Shown here: positions 53,413-64,000 of the stretch, one piece after another
Numbering within the stretch: position 1 is the first letter of the stretch
How the letters are laid out: every line of letters begins with the position of its first letter
Origin: Thereva unica
Lineage: Eukaryota; Arthropoda; Insecta; Diptera; Therevidae
Length of the DNA stretch: 64,000 nucleotides
Assembly (NCBI GenBank): GCA_949987705.1
Contig: OX465284.1
Coordinates: 65,891,470 to 65,955,469, forward strand
Direction of reading: 5' to 3'
Notes under the pieces: generated by a model
Databases searched by the model: none
Told to the model about the DNA's origin: nothing
What the model saw: the letters and a program-made list of their open reading frames with translations, nothing else
Made by a program: the position numbers and the translations under genes

Positions 53413-55420
53413 ACAGCGGGGTTCACTTAACACGAAAACGGATAGCACGAAATATTGCATAACAGGAAAAAAAAAGTGTAGTCCCAGTCCAATAATATGC
53501 TTTTCATGCGATTTTGATCTGGAGCGTTCAAAACATAAACTTTCGTAGTTAAGTGAAGTGATGTAGCATAACCACAGCTTACCTCGTGGTTTACCATAAT
53601 AAAGTTTTGGAACGCGCTCATGATATGGCGAAACGCTCTTCGCTTAACACGAGGCACTTATTTTGTTCATATTTTCTGCAATTTCTCTGATGATTTCTTT
53701 CCCCTCTGTTTTTGAAGGTCAAATTTAATTTAGTTCTCTGCCTTCTCCTAAACATGCAGCCCTATTCTAAGCTTCGCTGCAATTCTCTTACATCTGCAGC
53801 ATACGGTGTAAGAAAATTCCAGCGAAATTCAGAATAGGGCTAATGATCTTAAAAATGGAAGGATTCACTAAGTTGACTAAATTTCTTTTAATTTTCAAGA
53901 AAAACTTCAGTCTGTTTTTGATTTTGAGTGCACCACGCGTTTTCTTTTTGTAATTTGTGCGATATGTATGTAAAATTGATTTGCACTTTCGATAAAGGCA
54001 AAGATTAATATTCATGAGGCTGTTGACCGTGGAGACAAGACGAAAACAGATATTTGCAAAGAGTTCGGAATTCCAAATTCTACTTATCGACGATTTTAAA
54101 AAACCTTGAAAAGGTTAAACTGACATATGAACGGGTTTGTTTGAACCTGAGGGAAGACGTCTGCGTTTAGTGAAATATGAGAATTTTTATTCTGCCTTAG
54201 TTCTTGCCTCGAGCAGGCTCGATTCCAAAATATTCCCATATCTGGGCCTATGTTAGGGGAAAAGGCGGAGCTTTTAGCACACGATATGGGTATAGAATTC
54301 AAATCTAATCCAGGTTGGATCGAATGGCTTAAATCAACAAACGGTATCGTGTTTAAATGCATCAGTGGAGAATCGAAAGAATTTACCAGCGATATGACAT
54401 CAGGTTGGCTGGCTGTCTTCAGCAATATTGAGGGAGTTTGAGCCAAAGGACATCTATAACGCAGATGAAGCTGGGGTTTTTTTTCGCTGTCTTCTAGAAA
54501 AGACTTTAGCACTGAAAGGACCTCGGGGCTTTAAAAATGTAAAAATATTCCCTGCAGATAACACCGCACATAAAAAAGCGTGGATGACCGCAGATATTTT
54601 TACGCGATGGATATTAAATCTGGAAGTAAGATTCTCACGGGAAAATAAGAAAGTCGCTTTAGTTATAGACAAAAAATTGCCCAGCTTATCCGAATATACC
54701 AGGACTCAAAGCGATAAAACTAATTTTTCTTCCACCGAACACCACAAGTATGTTAAAGCCATGTGATCAGGGTATCATTAAGAACCTGAAAGTGTTCTAC
54801 AGTAAATTGCTCTAGCGGATATTGAGTCCAAGGAAGCTGGTATTGAGTCCAAGGAAGAAACTAAGGCAGTGAGAATTTTAGAAGCCCTGCATCTCCCACG
54901 ATCAGGCTGGCGATCTGTAACATCTACAACAATTAAAAATACATAGTTTCAATCACTCTGGATTTGCCTTGGAAAAGGCTTCTCCAGTAGAGGTTACTGG
55001 TCCCAAAGAAGATGTTGAATTAAACAATATGTTTGCGCGTGTATTCACCGTACTGAGATTGAACAGGGATATTATGCTCGCAGATTATTTGGATCAGGAC
55101 GACAATATTGACATTGCTGCGAGGATGTTGACAGACCATTAAATTGTGGAAATGATGCAACCATCTACGTCTGCAAACGCCGAAGACTCAGATAACGAGG
55201 ACGAAGTGAACGATTATTCAATGCATGTTTTATAGAAATTCGGCAGTCGGTGAAGCACCTTCGGAAATTTTTAGAAAACCAGGAAGACTGTAGTGCAATG
55301 TATCAAAATTTACATGATCTGGAAAATTATACTGGAGCTAAAATAGTTTCCACAATGGTACAGAAGAAAACTACTAATTTTTTCCCAATCAAGGCAAGCG
55401 GTAGTTTGCCGAGTTCGTAA
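53413..55420 (+). pseudogene. Pogo/Tigger-type transposase relic
   Basis: Plus-strand pieces in several frames: CENP-B-like helix-turn-helix EAVDRGDKTKTDICKEFGIP (~54020-54080); second DNA-binding helix KAELLAHDMGIEFK ... WIEWLKSTNGIVFK (54260-54400); catalytic region IYNADEAGVFFR (first D, ~54460), WMTADIFTRWI (~54580), ALVIDKKLPS (second D, ~54660), then in another frame PPNTTSMLKPCDQGIIKNL (~54740-54795); and an acidic C-terminus DSDNEDEVNDYS (~55190). CAGCGGGGTTCACTTAACAC at 53413 resembles a Tigger end, flanked by TA; no matching right end was found. Many stops; inactive. Confidence 0.82.
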
Positions 55421-55959
55421 GGGCAAACAGCTAAAGCCTTATTTACGCCTAAACATGGAAAACAACGTGTTTTTTTTATAAAATTGTACGATTTATCACC
55501 TTTTTATAAGCAATATAAGTAATTTTTCATTTGTAACCGATAACCACAATATAAATAATTTATTATTCCATTAGTTTTTTTTTCCTATCATTCTTCGTTT
55601 TCCTTATTTTTACATTTTTTACATTTCGAAACGAACTTTTTTTTTCTCCTTCAGTCTACAAAAGTGGGTACTCAAAATTATTCTATCAGATGCCGTTATA
55701 AGTTATTTCAATTGCTCAATAAATGAGATGGTGCTACAAGTTAGTCGAAAAGGTTTACTCGCACTATTGATGCCAGATGGCATTAGATGATTAACAAAAT
55801 GTGTTCATCTAAAAGGGGTTAGTCACAACTATGGTGACAGATTGCGTTAGGTACTATAAAAAACATATGTAGTTCATAGTACAGATGTACAGTTAAATTT
55901 TGAAATACCGATTACTACTTTTGCATAGTTCGTAATTGTACTTTATTTCTAAAAATGTG
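55421..55959. other. No gene; repeat-family fragments
   Basis: AT-rich. GTTAGTCGAAAAGG (~55741) recurs in other members of the composite repeat family (inverse TTCGACTAAC at 12978 and 13826). Confidence 0.4.
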
Positions 55960-56147
55960 ACATATTCGTTATAAGTTAGTCGAGTCCAGCACTGTTGATG
56001 TAGATAGCATTCCCTATCATTTCGATGATTAACAAAAAGCGTTAACTGGTAGGAGTCTCAAGAGGGCGGATTACAATTTCTTCACCATTCTATCGACAAG
56101 GGTATCAATTGAAAGGGTATTATAAGTAGAATACCATAAGCGATATA
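55960..56147. repeat. Composite repeat family, inverted relative to 12.4-13.0 kb
   Basis: Carries the reverse complement of 12905-13030 and then tandem-unit sequence (GGTATCAATTGAAAGGGTAT, ATACCATAAGCGATATA). Confidence 0.75.
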
Positions 56148-56575
56148 AGCCGTGTTTTTTTTTTTAATGAACCATATAGTTCTTTCATCGAGTTCATTAA
56201 AAAAACGACAAGGGGAATTTCATGTAGCGGCTACTTCGATGCTTAAAAATTTCAAAATTAAACGGAAGTTAAGTGTTATTTTTTGCACTGTTACACGAAA
56301 TCCTAGCTAGAAAATAATAAATATGTTTCTAAAAAATCAATTATTTGTTATAAATTTGCTCTCATCACTTTCCTGTTGTTTTTATTTTTAAATTACGTCT
56401 TTTCGACCCCCGAAAGTATGCAACATGCCAACCCCCGAAACAACATGTCATCCCCCGAAATTATGCAATATGCAATTTAAGATATTTCCCAAAACCTCGA
56501 TAGAAACCCCAATAAAACCTGGGTTTTGAGATTTGTATTGGGAAGAACTATACAGTTCATTAAAAAAACACGGCT
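56148..56575. mobile_element. TIR element, 428 bp, inside tandem-repeat sequence
   Basis: Left AGCCGTGTTTTTTTTTTTAA ... ATAGTTCTTTC and right GAAGAACTATACAGTTCATT ... AACACGGCT are inverted copies of about 37 bp. Non-coding. No clear target duplication, and the units on its two sides face in opposite directions. Confidence 0.65.
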
Positions 56576-56579
56576 CCGT

Positions 56580-56664
56580 CCTCTTGAGATGACCGCCCTG
56601 GATCCTAACCATATATTAGTATACTCAATATATGGTTAGGATCCACGGCGGCCATCTCAAGAGG
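56580..56664. repeat. 85-bp palindrome (head-to-head unit junction)
   Basis: CCTCTTGAGATG ... TGGATCCTAACCATATATT, then AGTATACT, then AATATATGGTTAGGATCCA ... CATCTCAAGAGG. Arms of ~38 bp with few mismatches. It is made of two inverted tandem-repeat units. Confidence 0.88.
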
Positions 56665-56875
56665 ATGCATCACCATTCCCCCCTCCCGACAAAGGTATCA
56701 AATGAAAGGGTATGATAAGTATAATACAATAAGCTATGTTGTAAAACCCATGGCGACCGTCCCAAGAGGGCAGATTACCATTTCTTCACCGCCCCTTCGA
56801 CATGGGTATCAATTGAAAGGGTATCATAATTAGAATACTATAAGCTATATAGTATACTCGATAGCCTTCACATCC
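56665..56875. repeat. Tandem repeat units, inverted orientation
   Basis: Two further units with GGTATCAAATGAAAGGGTAT and GGTATCAATTGAAAGGGTAT, each followed by a TATAAGC-like phrase. Confidence 0.8.
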
Positions 56876-57345
56876 AGACCATTCGAACAATATTCAGACA
56901 GATATGAAATTAGACATATTGAAGTGGCCGCTTTCATTTCATTAATATAAACAATAGTGTATGCGATGGAAAAAAACACAAATATACAAATATTTCCCTG
57001 TTACTCAAAATGTAGATCGTTAGGGTCCTTTTTTCTGAACTTTTTCCAACATCCCTAAAAGTTACTTGAAAATTTCTTGGAGGACCCACAGATTCCAACA
57101 AGCTTGGTTTTTTTGGCTATTTGCCATTCAAAACAAGGCATTGAGTGGCATTTTGTGAATGGTAAATAGCAAAAAAAACAGCTGGAGTCCTGGAGTCTTG
57201 AAGTGTTCACGAATTTTTTAAGAAACTTATGAAGATATTACGGTAATATTAAGCGATCGTGTCCAATCGGCATTTTCTAATGTCGAAGCAATTTTGAGAT
57301 TGTTTTTGAGTATTGATGGTCGCAAAAAAATATTTTTGTCTGGAC
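56876..57345. other. No gene; small inverted repeat
   Basis: GGCTATTTGCCATTCAAAA and TTTTGTGAATGGTAAATAGC (57113-57172) form an imperfect hairpin. The sequence after it resembles 1965-2050. Confidence 0.5.
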
Positions 57346-57349
57346 ATTA

Positions 57350-57589
57350 CTGCCGTGCAAAGGACAAAAGACCTAAATGCAAAAAGCTCGATTCGAGTAA
57401 AACGCGTTTCAAGTTGTTTTTTTGTTACTTTCCGTAAATGAAGTTTATTCAAATTATCTAAGTTTAGATAATTTGAAAAAACTTCATTTTTATTTTCTTA
57501 TTTTACAGAAAGTAACAAAAAAACACTTGAAACGCGTTTTACTCAAATCGAGCTTTTTGCATTTAGGTCTTTTGTCCTTTGCACGGCAG
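57350..57589. mobile_element. 240-bp foldback element, ATTA target duplication
   Basis: Starts CTGCCGTGCAAAGGACAAAA and ends TTTTGTCCTTTGCACGGCAG. The arms run nearly uninterrupted for ~115 bp, meeting at TATCTAAGTTTAGATA. ATTA lies directly outside both ends (57346-57349, 57590-57593). RNA of either strand would fold into a long hairpin. No protein. Confidence 0.88.
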
Positions 57590-57593
57590 ATTA

Positions 57594-59954
57594 TTCATAG
57601 GAAATCCTCCAACCTTTCTTATTGTGAGAAAAAGAAATTGATATTTTGGAGAAAAGGGTCGTTTTAGTTGAAACTCTGGAAGGCGTTAGGGTGGAGTCGT
57701 CACTTTTACAACTTCAGACAGCTGGGAGGACCTTGCGTTCACATCTACCTTATTCATGAAAATGGGTCATACAGTCACAAAAATACAGGGTAAGTAAAAC
57801 TCTACAATAACAAGCTCAAAACCCCCTAGTGGCTAAACTTTTACTATTCCCCCTCCCATACGATTTTTTATTCATCTAACCAAAACCGATTTGTAAATTT
57901 AACAAATACAGCCTATATCTGTATAATACTTCTTAATACCCCGACTTCATCGACCAAACTGCGCAAGTTCGAGCAAATTGGTGTTTTGACTTCAATTTTA
58001 GCCTCAGTTCCCAGCCTCAGTATATTGAATATATTGAACTCAAGAAAAATCAAGCCTGAGCTCGCCCAACCGAACGTGAAACTGAAATTGAAAGAAAAAG
58101 CTCGCTCAAAAAAGAGCTTCTGCTTTCTACCAACAACTATTTCAAGCACGAACTGATTATGCGGATTGAAATGAACTTTATTAAACTGAAGACGGGGTAT
58201 AATTGTAAATCAAATGGCACTGACATAGAATATATGGACTTAAAAAGGTCTCAATATCGCAAATAACTTAGGGCCTCATCAAGTCTAAATCCAGCCCTGG
58301 GTGAGAGTAATCAAGTGTCGCATTGTAAATAGGACTAAAATCGAATAACGAGATTTCCAATCATTTTTGTTTTCGGTTTTTTTTTTCTTTGTCATTAGGA
58401 ACCATATAAAAACAAGTAAAACATTTTACCATTGCAGTACGATTCTGGTCAAAGTTTCTATGCCAAAAGAACAAAATGAGTTCTAGCGATGAGCACATAC
58501 CTGCCGCTTACAAAAACAAATTGTAACAAAGGTAAATCCGGCACATATCCGCACTAAACAATGTGTATCATAGCTCAATTGGAGCAGGATGAGAAAAAAA
58601 GAAAAGAATATAATTTAAGTTAATAAATTTGATACAGAAAAACAGGAACCACTTCGGTAAATTACAAACCCAGAACATTGCAATGAAAAGCAGAGTTTAT
58701 TTAACAGGAGGTGTGGTTACCAATACCGGGCCCATTCCTATCTGTGTCTGTTTCCCAAAAAATATATAATCTCAAGATAAATCACGATTTAAATTTTTTT
58801 TAAGGTGCACACTTCATATCTCGCTACGATTCAGATAACTAGCAAAACGTAAAGATGACGGAAAGAAGAGGCTTTCAAAACTCCGAGCCCTGAAAGGCCT
58901 GTAGCGCCACTAAAGAAGAAGAAGATATTTTTGTAGAATTGCAATCCATAAAAAATATTCCTATTTCGGATTTTACTGTCTGAAAATACATCTACCCGAA
59001 ACGATCCATAGATTTGTTCAACCCTAACCTACACTCATAAAAACCCAACCCATTTTTATTCAAGAATATTTATCCTTAAATATAAAATCACCCATGGATC
59101 AAAAAATTTACAGGTGAACATCATCCCTACACCTTCCAACCGAAAAAATATGTTGTCGTGTCCCACCAGCAGCAGTCGGCTATTAAACGCCCGCCAAGGA
59201 AAATTTAATAATGCTACCGATAATACCTGCAAGATATGCAGAGATTTTATTAACCCTTAAATTGGACTCAACCGTATTTTTGTACAGAACGAAATTGGTA
59301 GGTCCCTGACATATTTTATTACTACGGTAGGTTTTTTTATGAGCCGTGACACTTGAATGAATCATCCCTCTAACAATTGGCGAAATGGCGAAACAATAAA
59401 AAACAAGAAAAAGGCTATAAAATTCCTTTGAAAGGTTGTCCTGCCCTCCCCTATAAGTATAGCAAGCGTACAAACATCTATAGGGTTAGATGTGTGCATG
59501 CATGGCACGACATGCTAAGGATCTGGAGCTAAAGGCCAAAGGCTAAAAAATGAAATTTCATACTTCACTTTTCACGTATCCTGAACCTAAATATATCTAA
59601 GGGTAAGACAGCCAGAAACCACAGTTAACTGATTTTGTTTTCCTAGGAGAGAACTCCCTTTGCAAAATGGGCTTTAAGTTAACTGATGAAATGCTTGTAA
59701 TTTAGGGTTGGGGTGAAATATATATTATTTTTGGGAAATGCTGAGATATAAATATGGACCTTTAAAGACCCCATGAATATATCTGCAGATGCTAGAACTA
59801 GACGTTATTTACTGTTATAACATTTTAAGGAAGTTTCTTATAAACCTCTGAGTAATCAAGGCGTTGATATTTTAGTTGAACGCTGCCATAGGCATGACGT
59901 TCTAAAAATATAACTAAATAGGTTGTTTATGAAATGCGAAATTACTTATATTAA
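57594..59954. other. No confident gene
   Basis: Short frames (57913-58149, 59183-59473) show no known domain. GGCCTGTAGCGCCACTAAAG followed by (GAA)n at ~58895 resembles the (GAA)n patch at ~40075 and might be a SINE 3' end. Confidence 0.4.
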
Positions 59955-60187
59955 TTGTATTCATTTCACTTCTTAAATTCTTCATACTTGTCGACCTTCG
60001 TAATTGTTCGTAGTTCATTTGCATATATATATTTTAACTACGACATTTTGTGTGAAGTACGAAGCTACTCGGTTTCTAAAACGGCTTCATAGTTTTAAAT
60101 AGTCGTAGTTCATGTTATCAGGTCAGCAGCAAATCGTCGGCTCCTAGAGGGCCTACTTGTGGCGAATGCTCTGACATTAAACCCTGT

Positions 60188-60697
60188 CATGGCTGAGATT
60201 GATGAAAGACACCTCTGATGCTTTTCTCGTTGGTCACGAAAAAGTCATGGATCGACTTAACTCTTTCTCCAGTAACATTTTGCACTTTCAAATGTTAGCC
60301 GATGACGTCCAGTCTATCAATGTTCGGCTTGCCACGTTGTCTGACACTCTGGGCTCTACTGTGACCAATAATTTCTTTGATTGAGAAATTTGAGAACATG
60401 TCTTCCCGAGTTGCAACAGCACTAGAGTCGTTAGACGACATACATTCGGCGTTACTTAATCCGATCGCCACTTCTTCCTCCTGCACTTTTAGCTTCTCGG
60501 CTTCTGTCCATCCCATATTGGACGATATCAAAAGGAATACAAAACGTGTAAGGGTTGATATTGAATCGCTATCATCAGCAGTGATTCAAAATCACAATGC
60601 CCTGAGCTCTCTGTCCTCAAGATTGGAGAGCGTCGTTGTTTCAAATAAGACCTCCTCAGCGACGGTAGAATCTGATGACGCCCTGCAGGTTGAGTAG
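60188..60697 (+). pseudogene. LINE ORF1-like remnant
   Basis: Starts near ATGGCTGAGATTGATGAAAG. Two overlapping frames (60199-60384, 60377-60697) have heptad-like patterns of L, V and I (VQSINVRLATLSDTLGS; SSLSSRLESVVVSN), suggesting the coiled coil of a LINE ORF1. No zinc knuckle, no RNA-binding domain. Broken by a shift or stop near 60380. Assignment rests mainly on position before the endonuclease. Confidence 0.5.
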
Positions 60698-60703
60698 CAG
60701 CTT

Positions 60704-61792
60704 TTGCCTTTACACTGCCCCGCGGCTTCTTCTCGTTCGGAGAATGTCTTTTTGCCTCAGGAAGCCGTCATTCCAATTGTACTAGTACTCAAGGAGGTCA
60801 AAAAACTCGAGACGCTTGCCCTCTACTACCAGAACGTAAGGGGGACAAGATCAAAAACCAAAGACATCCTTCAGTCATCGGCGGCTAGCGGGTTCGATGT
60901 CATAGCATTTACGGAAACCTGGCCCCACGAAGGCTTTCTTAATGCTGGACTCTTCGATTCCTCCTACCAAGTCCTTCGGAGGGTCCATTACACTGACTCG
61001 GAAGCTCGTGGGGGCGGCGTACTTCTTGCTTGCCGCAGTCACCTTAATTGTAACCCTATTACGCTTCCTAGTTTCTCTAACCACTTAGACATTGAGCTTG
61101 TCGCTCTCAAGATTTCCTTTTCTAAATCAAATCTATTCCTGCTGTGCTGCTATATCCAACCAGATATGATTAGCACACTTGACGATGGAGGTAAAAGCCT
61201 CTATGATATTCTCATCTCTTGTGTTGATTATAGCCTGAGTATGATGAACACTGGGGATGAATTACTTCTACTTGGGGACTTCAATTTACCCAATATTCAG
61301 TGGGTCTTTGACGAAGTTGACGATAACTACCTCCCTGAAGGCAATATTAATTCTAAGGAATCCGGTTTTCTCAATTCCTTATTCTCACTCGGCCTTAATC
61401 AAATGAGTGGTGTGACTAATGTGTTAGGGAGGCAGTTGGATCTTGTATTCTTTACTGACTCAGGCAACATGATTGTTGAACCCAGTCCAATAGTCATGGC
61501 GTCCGTTGACAATTACCACCCTCCTCTCTTGCTAAATTACTGCTTCAACTCAAAGAACAATCCTTGTCCGGAGGCGGTAACTCACTCCTTCAACTTTATG
61601 AAGGCTAACTTTAATGAACTCTCATCCAAGCTTGCCTTGATTGATTTCAACGGCTTACTTTCCGCAAATGAGTTGGATGTCGATGTGGCACGGTTTTATA
61701 CCGTACTATATGAAGCTATCGTTTCATGTGTACCTTTTGAGCCCCAAAAATTGCGCAGTTCACCTTGGTACAACACCTTGGTACAACAATGA
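60704..61792 (+). pseudogene. LINE ORF2, part 1: APE endonuclease
   Basis: 362 codons. Endonuclease motifs in order: YYQNVRGTRSKTKDI (the N of the active centre), FDVIAFTETW (E), and LLLGDFNLPNIQW (D-x-N). It ends because of a 13-bp tandem duplication at 61761-61786 that moves the frame. Family role: nicking the target DNA. Confidence 0.85.
61761..61786. repeat. 13-bp tandem duplication that shifts the LINE frame
   Basis: CACCTTGGTACAA occurs twice in direct succession. A 13-bp gain moves the ORF2 frame; the sequence before and after is collinear with the family across one copy. Confidence 0.9.
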
Positions 61793-63508
61793 GCTAAAGC
61801 ATTTAAGGAATCAGAAAAATAGACTCTGGAAGACCTATTTAAAGAGAAAGGACTCTCCGAGTCTTACTACATTTACTGATTGCTATAACAGATTTCGTTT
61901 ACTCTCTTCTGCTTTGTATGGTGAATATCTCAGCAGCATGAGGGACCAGGTGTATACTGATCCTAGAAACTTCTTTAAATTTGTCAACTCTAAGAAAAAA
62001 GTCGATAACTACCCAAATACTATGCAGCACACTAACTGGTCTAGTAGTGAGTCTTCCTCGATTTGCAACATGTTTGCTTCATTCTTTCATCAATCTTTCA
62101 CTCCTTCCAACTTTCAGCCTAATGGAAATAATTTTCGTCACATAACTCCACACCGAGAGGCTACTAGATTATCTCTTTCAATTTCCAGTAACGATATCGT
62201 GAAACATATTGATGAACTCCCATACGATTTCACTTCCGGCCCTGATGGTATCCCTCCTGCTGTCCTTAAATCCTGTGTGGAGGCTCTCCAGTTTCCACTG
62301 AAAACCCTTTTTAAAAAATTCTTAGATAAAGGGTATTTCCCTACTCTTTGGAAGAATTCGTTCATAATTCCTATTCACAAAAGTGGTAGCAAGAACGAAA
62401 TATCGAATTACAGACCAATTGCCAAGCTGTCTGTCATACCAAAGCTTTTTGAGTCAATCATTTATTCTGCAATCGTGCCCATCTGCAAGAAACTTATTTC
62501 TACGAACCAACATGGTTTTCTTCCAGCTCGTTCCACTACCACCGATCTCCTAGAATTCATTTCCCATGCTGTTGGAGGCTTCGTTTCCGGTTGCCAAACT
62601 GATTGTGTTTACACTGATTTCAGTTAGGCATTTGACAAGCTTTCCCACTCCATTATACTTTTCAAACTAAAAAAGTTAGGTTTCCCTGAAGCCCTTGTAT
62701 TATATTTCCAGTCCTACTTAGCTGACAGGACCTACCAAGTCCTTTTCCGTGGATCCAAATCCACGACCATTGAGGCGTCATCCGGTGTCCCTCAAGGCAG
62801 TCATCTTGGCCCTATCCTCTTTATTCTTTCTATTGATGATATTGTTACCTTGCTAAGACACTGCAGAATCCTGATTTATACTGATGACATCAAATTGTAC
62901 CGTCACGTAAAGAGTGTGGAGGCCTGCAAACTTTTGCAAGTCGACCTCGACACCTTTTAGGTACTCTTGGTGTGCTAACAACAACGTGATTCTTAATATT
63001 TGTAAATGCGAAGTCATGACTTTTTGTAGGCGACGTGATGCTATAATTTATAACTACTCATTTTTTAGTGAGGGTGTCCCCCGTGTTAATTTTGTCAACG
63101 ATCTCGGGATTAGATTTGACACCAAGCTGGACTTTTCTACTCATATCAACTATATTTCTTCCAAGAGCAGCTTAGTCTTGGGTTTTATAAAAAGGTGGTC
63201 CAAAGAATTTAACAGCACCCTGATCACTAAACACCTCTACATTTCGCTTGTCAGACCCTTACTTGAATATGCGCCCCAGGTTTGATCTGCTCTCTATTCT
63301 GGCCGATGTTGTTTTCGTCCACCAGCTTCTTAATGGACGTGTCGACTCAGGTTTTCTAAGTCGTCGTGCGTCGTTTAAAGAGAGCCGATACAATCTGAGA
63401 GGACCACCGCTCTTACACATCAACTCCTCTAACACCAACTATGGCCGATTTGAGCCTGTTAATCGCATGTTCATTAATGTAAATAAAAATATTAATGTTT
63501 TAGCGTGA
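61774..63508 (+). pseudogene. LINE ORF2, part 2: reverse transcriptase
   Basis: Motifs in order: SFIIPIHKSGSKNEISNYRP (~62360), HGFLPARSTTTDL (~62510), DFS then an in-frame TAG (62625-62627) and AFDKLSHS (catalytic box A), SSGVPQGSHLGPILF (~62770), then YTDDIKLY (~62880), where the usual alanine of the YADD box is T. The frame shifts again near 62960 (YSWCANNNVILNICKCEVM). A stop follows LEYAPQV (~63285), after which RFDLLSILADVVFVHQLLNG continues, apparently after a small deletion. Inactive. Confidence 0.85.
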
Positions 63509-63607
63509 GCATTGGTAAAGATCTCCTTAAAAGGAGTCTCTTTATTCATAACTGTTTATGTGTTTCGCATGCAATTTTTATGGGTACTTAATTTTTTATG
63601 TTTGCAT

Positions 63608-63660
63608 TTCTCAGCCGAGACCACGTGGTCGTGGTAAATGTTTCTCGGCCCAGCTGAGAA
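63608..63660 (+). other. Hairpin in LINE 3' UTR
   Basis: TTCTCAGC with CCGAGA next to it pairs with TCTCGG and GCTGAGAA, enclosing a smaller CCACGTGG palindrome. Near the 3' end such stems are known in some LINEs as reverse-transcriptase recognition sites. Confidence 0.7.
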
Positions 63661-64000
63661 GTGCGCCTTCTTCATAAGAAGGGAAACTCTATTATTATTA
63701 AGTTGTCAGCTGTTTTGAATTATTTAATTTAATTTAATTGTTGTGAATTTAAAAGAGGGCTAGCGAAACAGTGAAAATAGCTTTATCGATTAATGCTTCC
63801 AATAATTTTTGTTTTTCACTTTTTCTGGACGTTTTCTCAAAAAACATCCACTGCAAAATATCACAATTAAAAAATGACACTTAGCAATAATAAAAAAATG
63901 AACTACGAAAAATATTCAATGTATTCGTTCATGTGCATCGAACTACTTAACTACGAAACTACAAAACTACAAATTTTGAAAAGTGAAATGAATAGAATGA

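Larger units (their letters stand above)
60117..63702 (+). mobile_element. Decayed APE-type LINE inserted in the TIR element
   Basis: About 3.6 kb, plus strand: ORF1-like part, endonuclease, reverse transcriptase and a 3' UTR with a strong hairpin and an (ATT)n-type tail (CTATTATTATTA at 63689-63700). Its boundaries come from comparison with the intact 481-bp element. A few target bases (GACATT in copy 1) seem lost. Clade uncertain (Jockey/CR1-like by sequence feel). Confidence 0.82.
59955..63995. mobile_element. 481-bp-type TIR element, copy 2, split by a LINE
   Basis: Left part 59955-60116 and right part 63703-63995 match 42721-43201 (GTATTCATTTCACTT, ACTACGACATTTTGTGTGAAG, GTCAGCTGTTTTGAATTATT, AGCTTTATCGATTAA, AAAGTGAAATGAATA). 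Both ends are slightly diverged from copy 1. The LINE sits between them. Confidence 0.85.

Noticed and set aside
1..64000. New multi-gene defence or metabolic system
   Set aside because: All recognisable proteins belong to transposable elements; no clustered set of unrelated genes was seen.

Overview
The window looks like a transposon-rich, AT-rich intergenic stretch of an insect (arthropod) nuclear genome. The reasons are the lack of any dense bacterial-type gene layout, an errantivirus-type gypsy element with an envelope ORF, a CsRn1-type gypsy element primed by a tRNA-Trp-like sequence, decayed non-LTR retrotransposons, pogo/Tigger and Tc1/mariner remnants, and many small terminal-inverted-repeat (TIR) elements with clear target-site duplications (TSDs). 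I could not identify a host gene with confidence, and the species is not determinable from the sequence alone.

Layout. 1-4.6 kb: mostly featureless, with a 5'-truncated Ty1/copia fragment and its 3' LTR (3007-3511). 4648-12352: a full-length minus-strand errantivirus-type element (identical 287-bp LTRs, TATA TSD, gag, pol, env). 12.4-13.8 kb: a ~100-130 bp tandem array and associated repeats, which also appear inverted near 56 kb. 16.3-19.6 kb: dispersed repeats and a Harbinger-like element (TAA TSD) carrying a smaller TIR element. 20.3-22.7 kb: decayed minus-strand LINE split by a hAT-like element (8-bp TSD). 23327-28013: compact minus-strand gypsy element (identical 151-bp LTRs, TACA TSD) with a broken pol. 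29.6-34.1 kb: a series of TIR elements, one holding a Tc1/mariner transposase relic. 34.4-36.4 kb: decayed RTE-like LINE pieces. 37.4-40.3 kb: foldback repeat, LINE relic, hAT-like composite, small Harbinger-like palindrome. 42.5-49.7 kb: a dispersed repeat split first by a 481-bp TIR element and then by a CsRn1-type gypsy element (43370-49574; LTRs differing at one of 261 bp, ACGTT TSD). 50-51.4 kb: gag-like relic split by a hAT-like element. 53.4-55.5 kb: pogo/Tigger relic. 56.1-57.6 kb: inverted repeat structures, including a 240-bp foldback with ATTA TSD. 59.95-64 kb: a second copy of the 481-bp TIR element, split by a decayed LINE.

The three gypsy elements carry reverse transcriptase, RNase H and integrase. 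Two (errantivirus type and CsRn1 type) look open throughout and reach pol through an in-frame -1 slippery heptamer directly before the gag stop. The third has gag-protease and pol in a +1 relation and an in-frame stop inside reverse transcriptase. Near-identical LTRs and intact TSDs suggest all three are recent insertions into much older, decayed repeats. I found no CRISPR, rRNA, confident tRNA or operon-like system, and no clearly new multi-gene system; the most notable objects are the intact env-bearing element with its patterned leader, and the nested and mosaic DNA elements.
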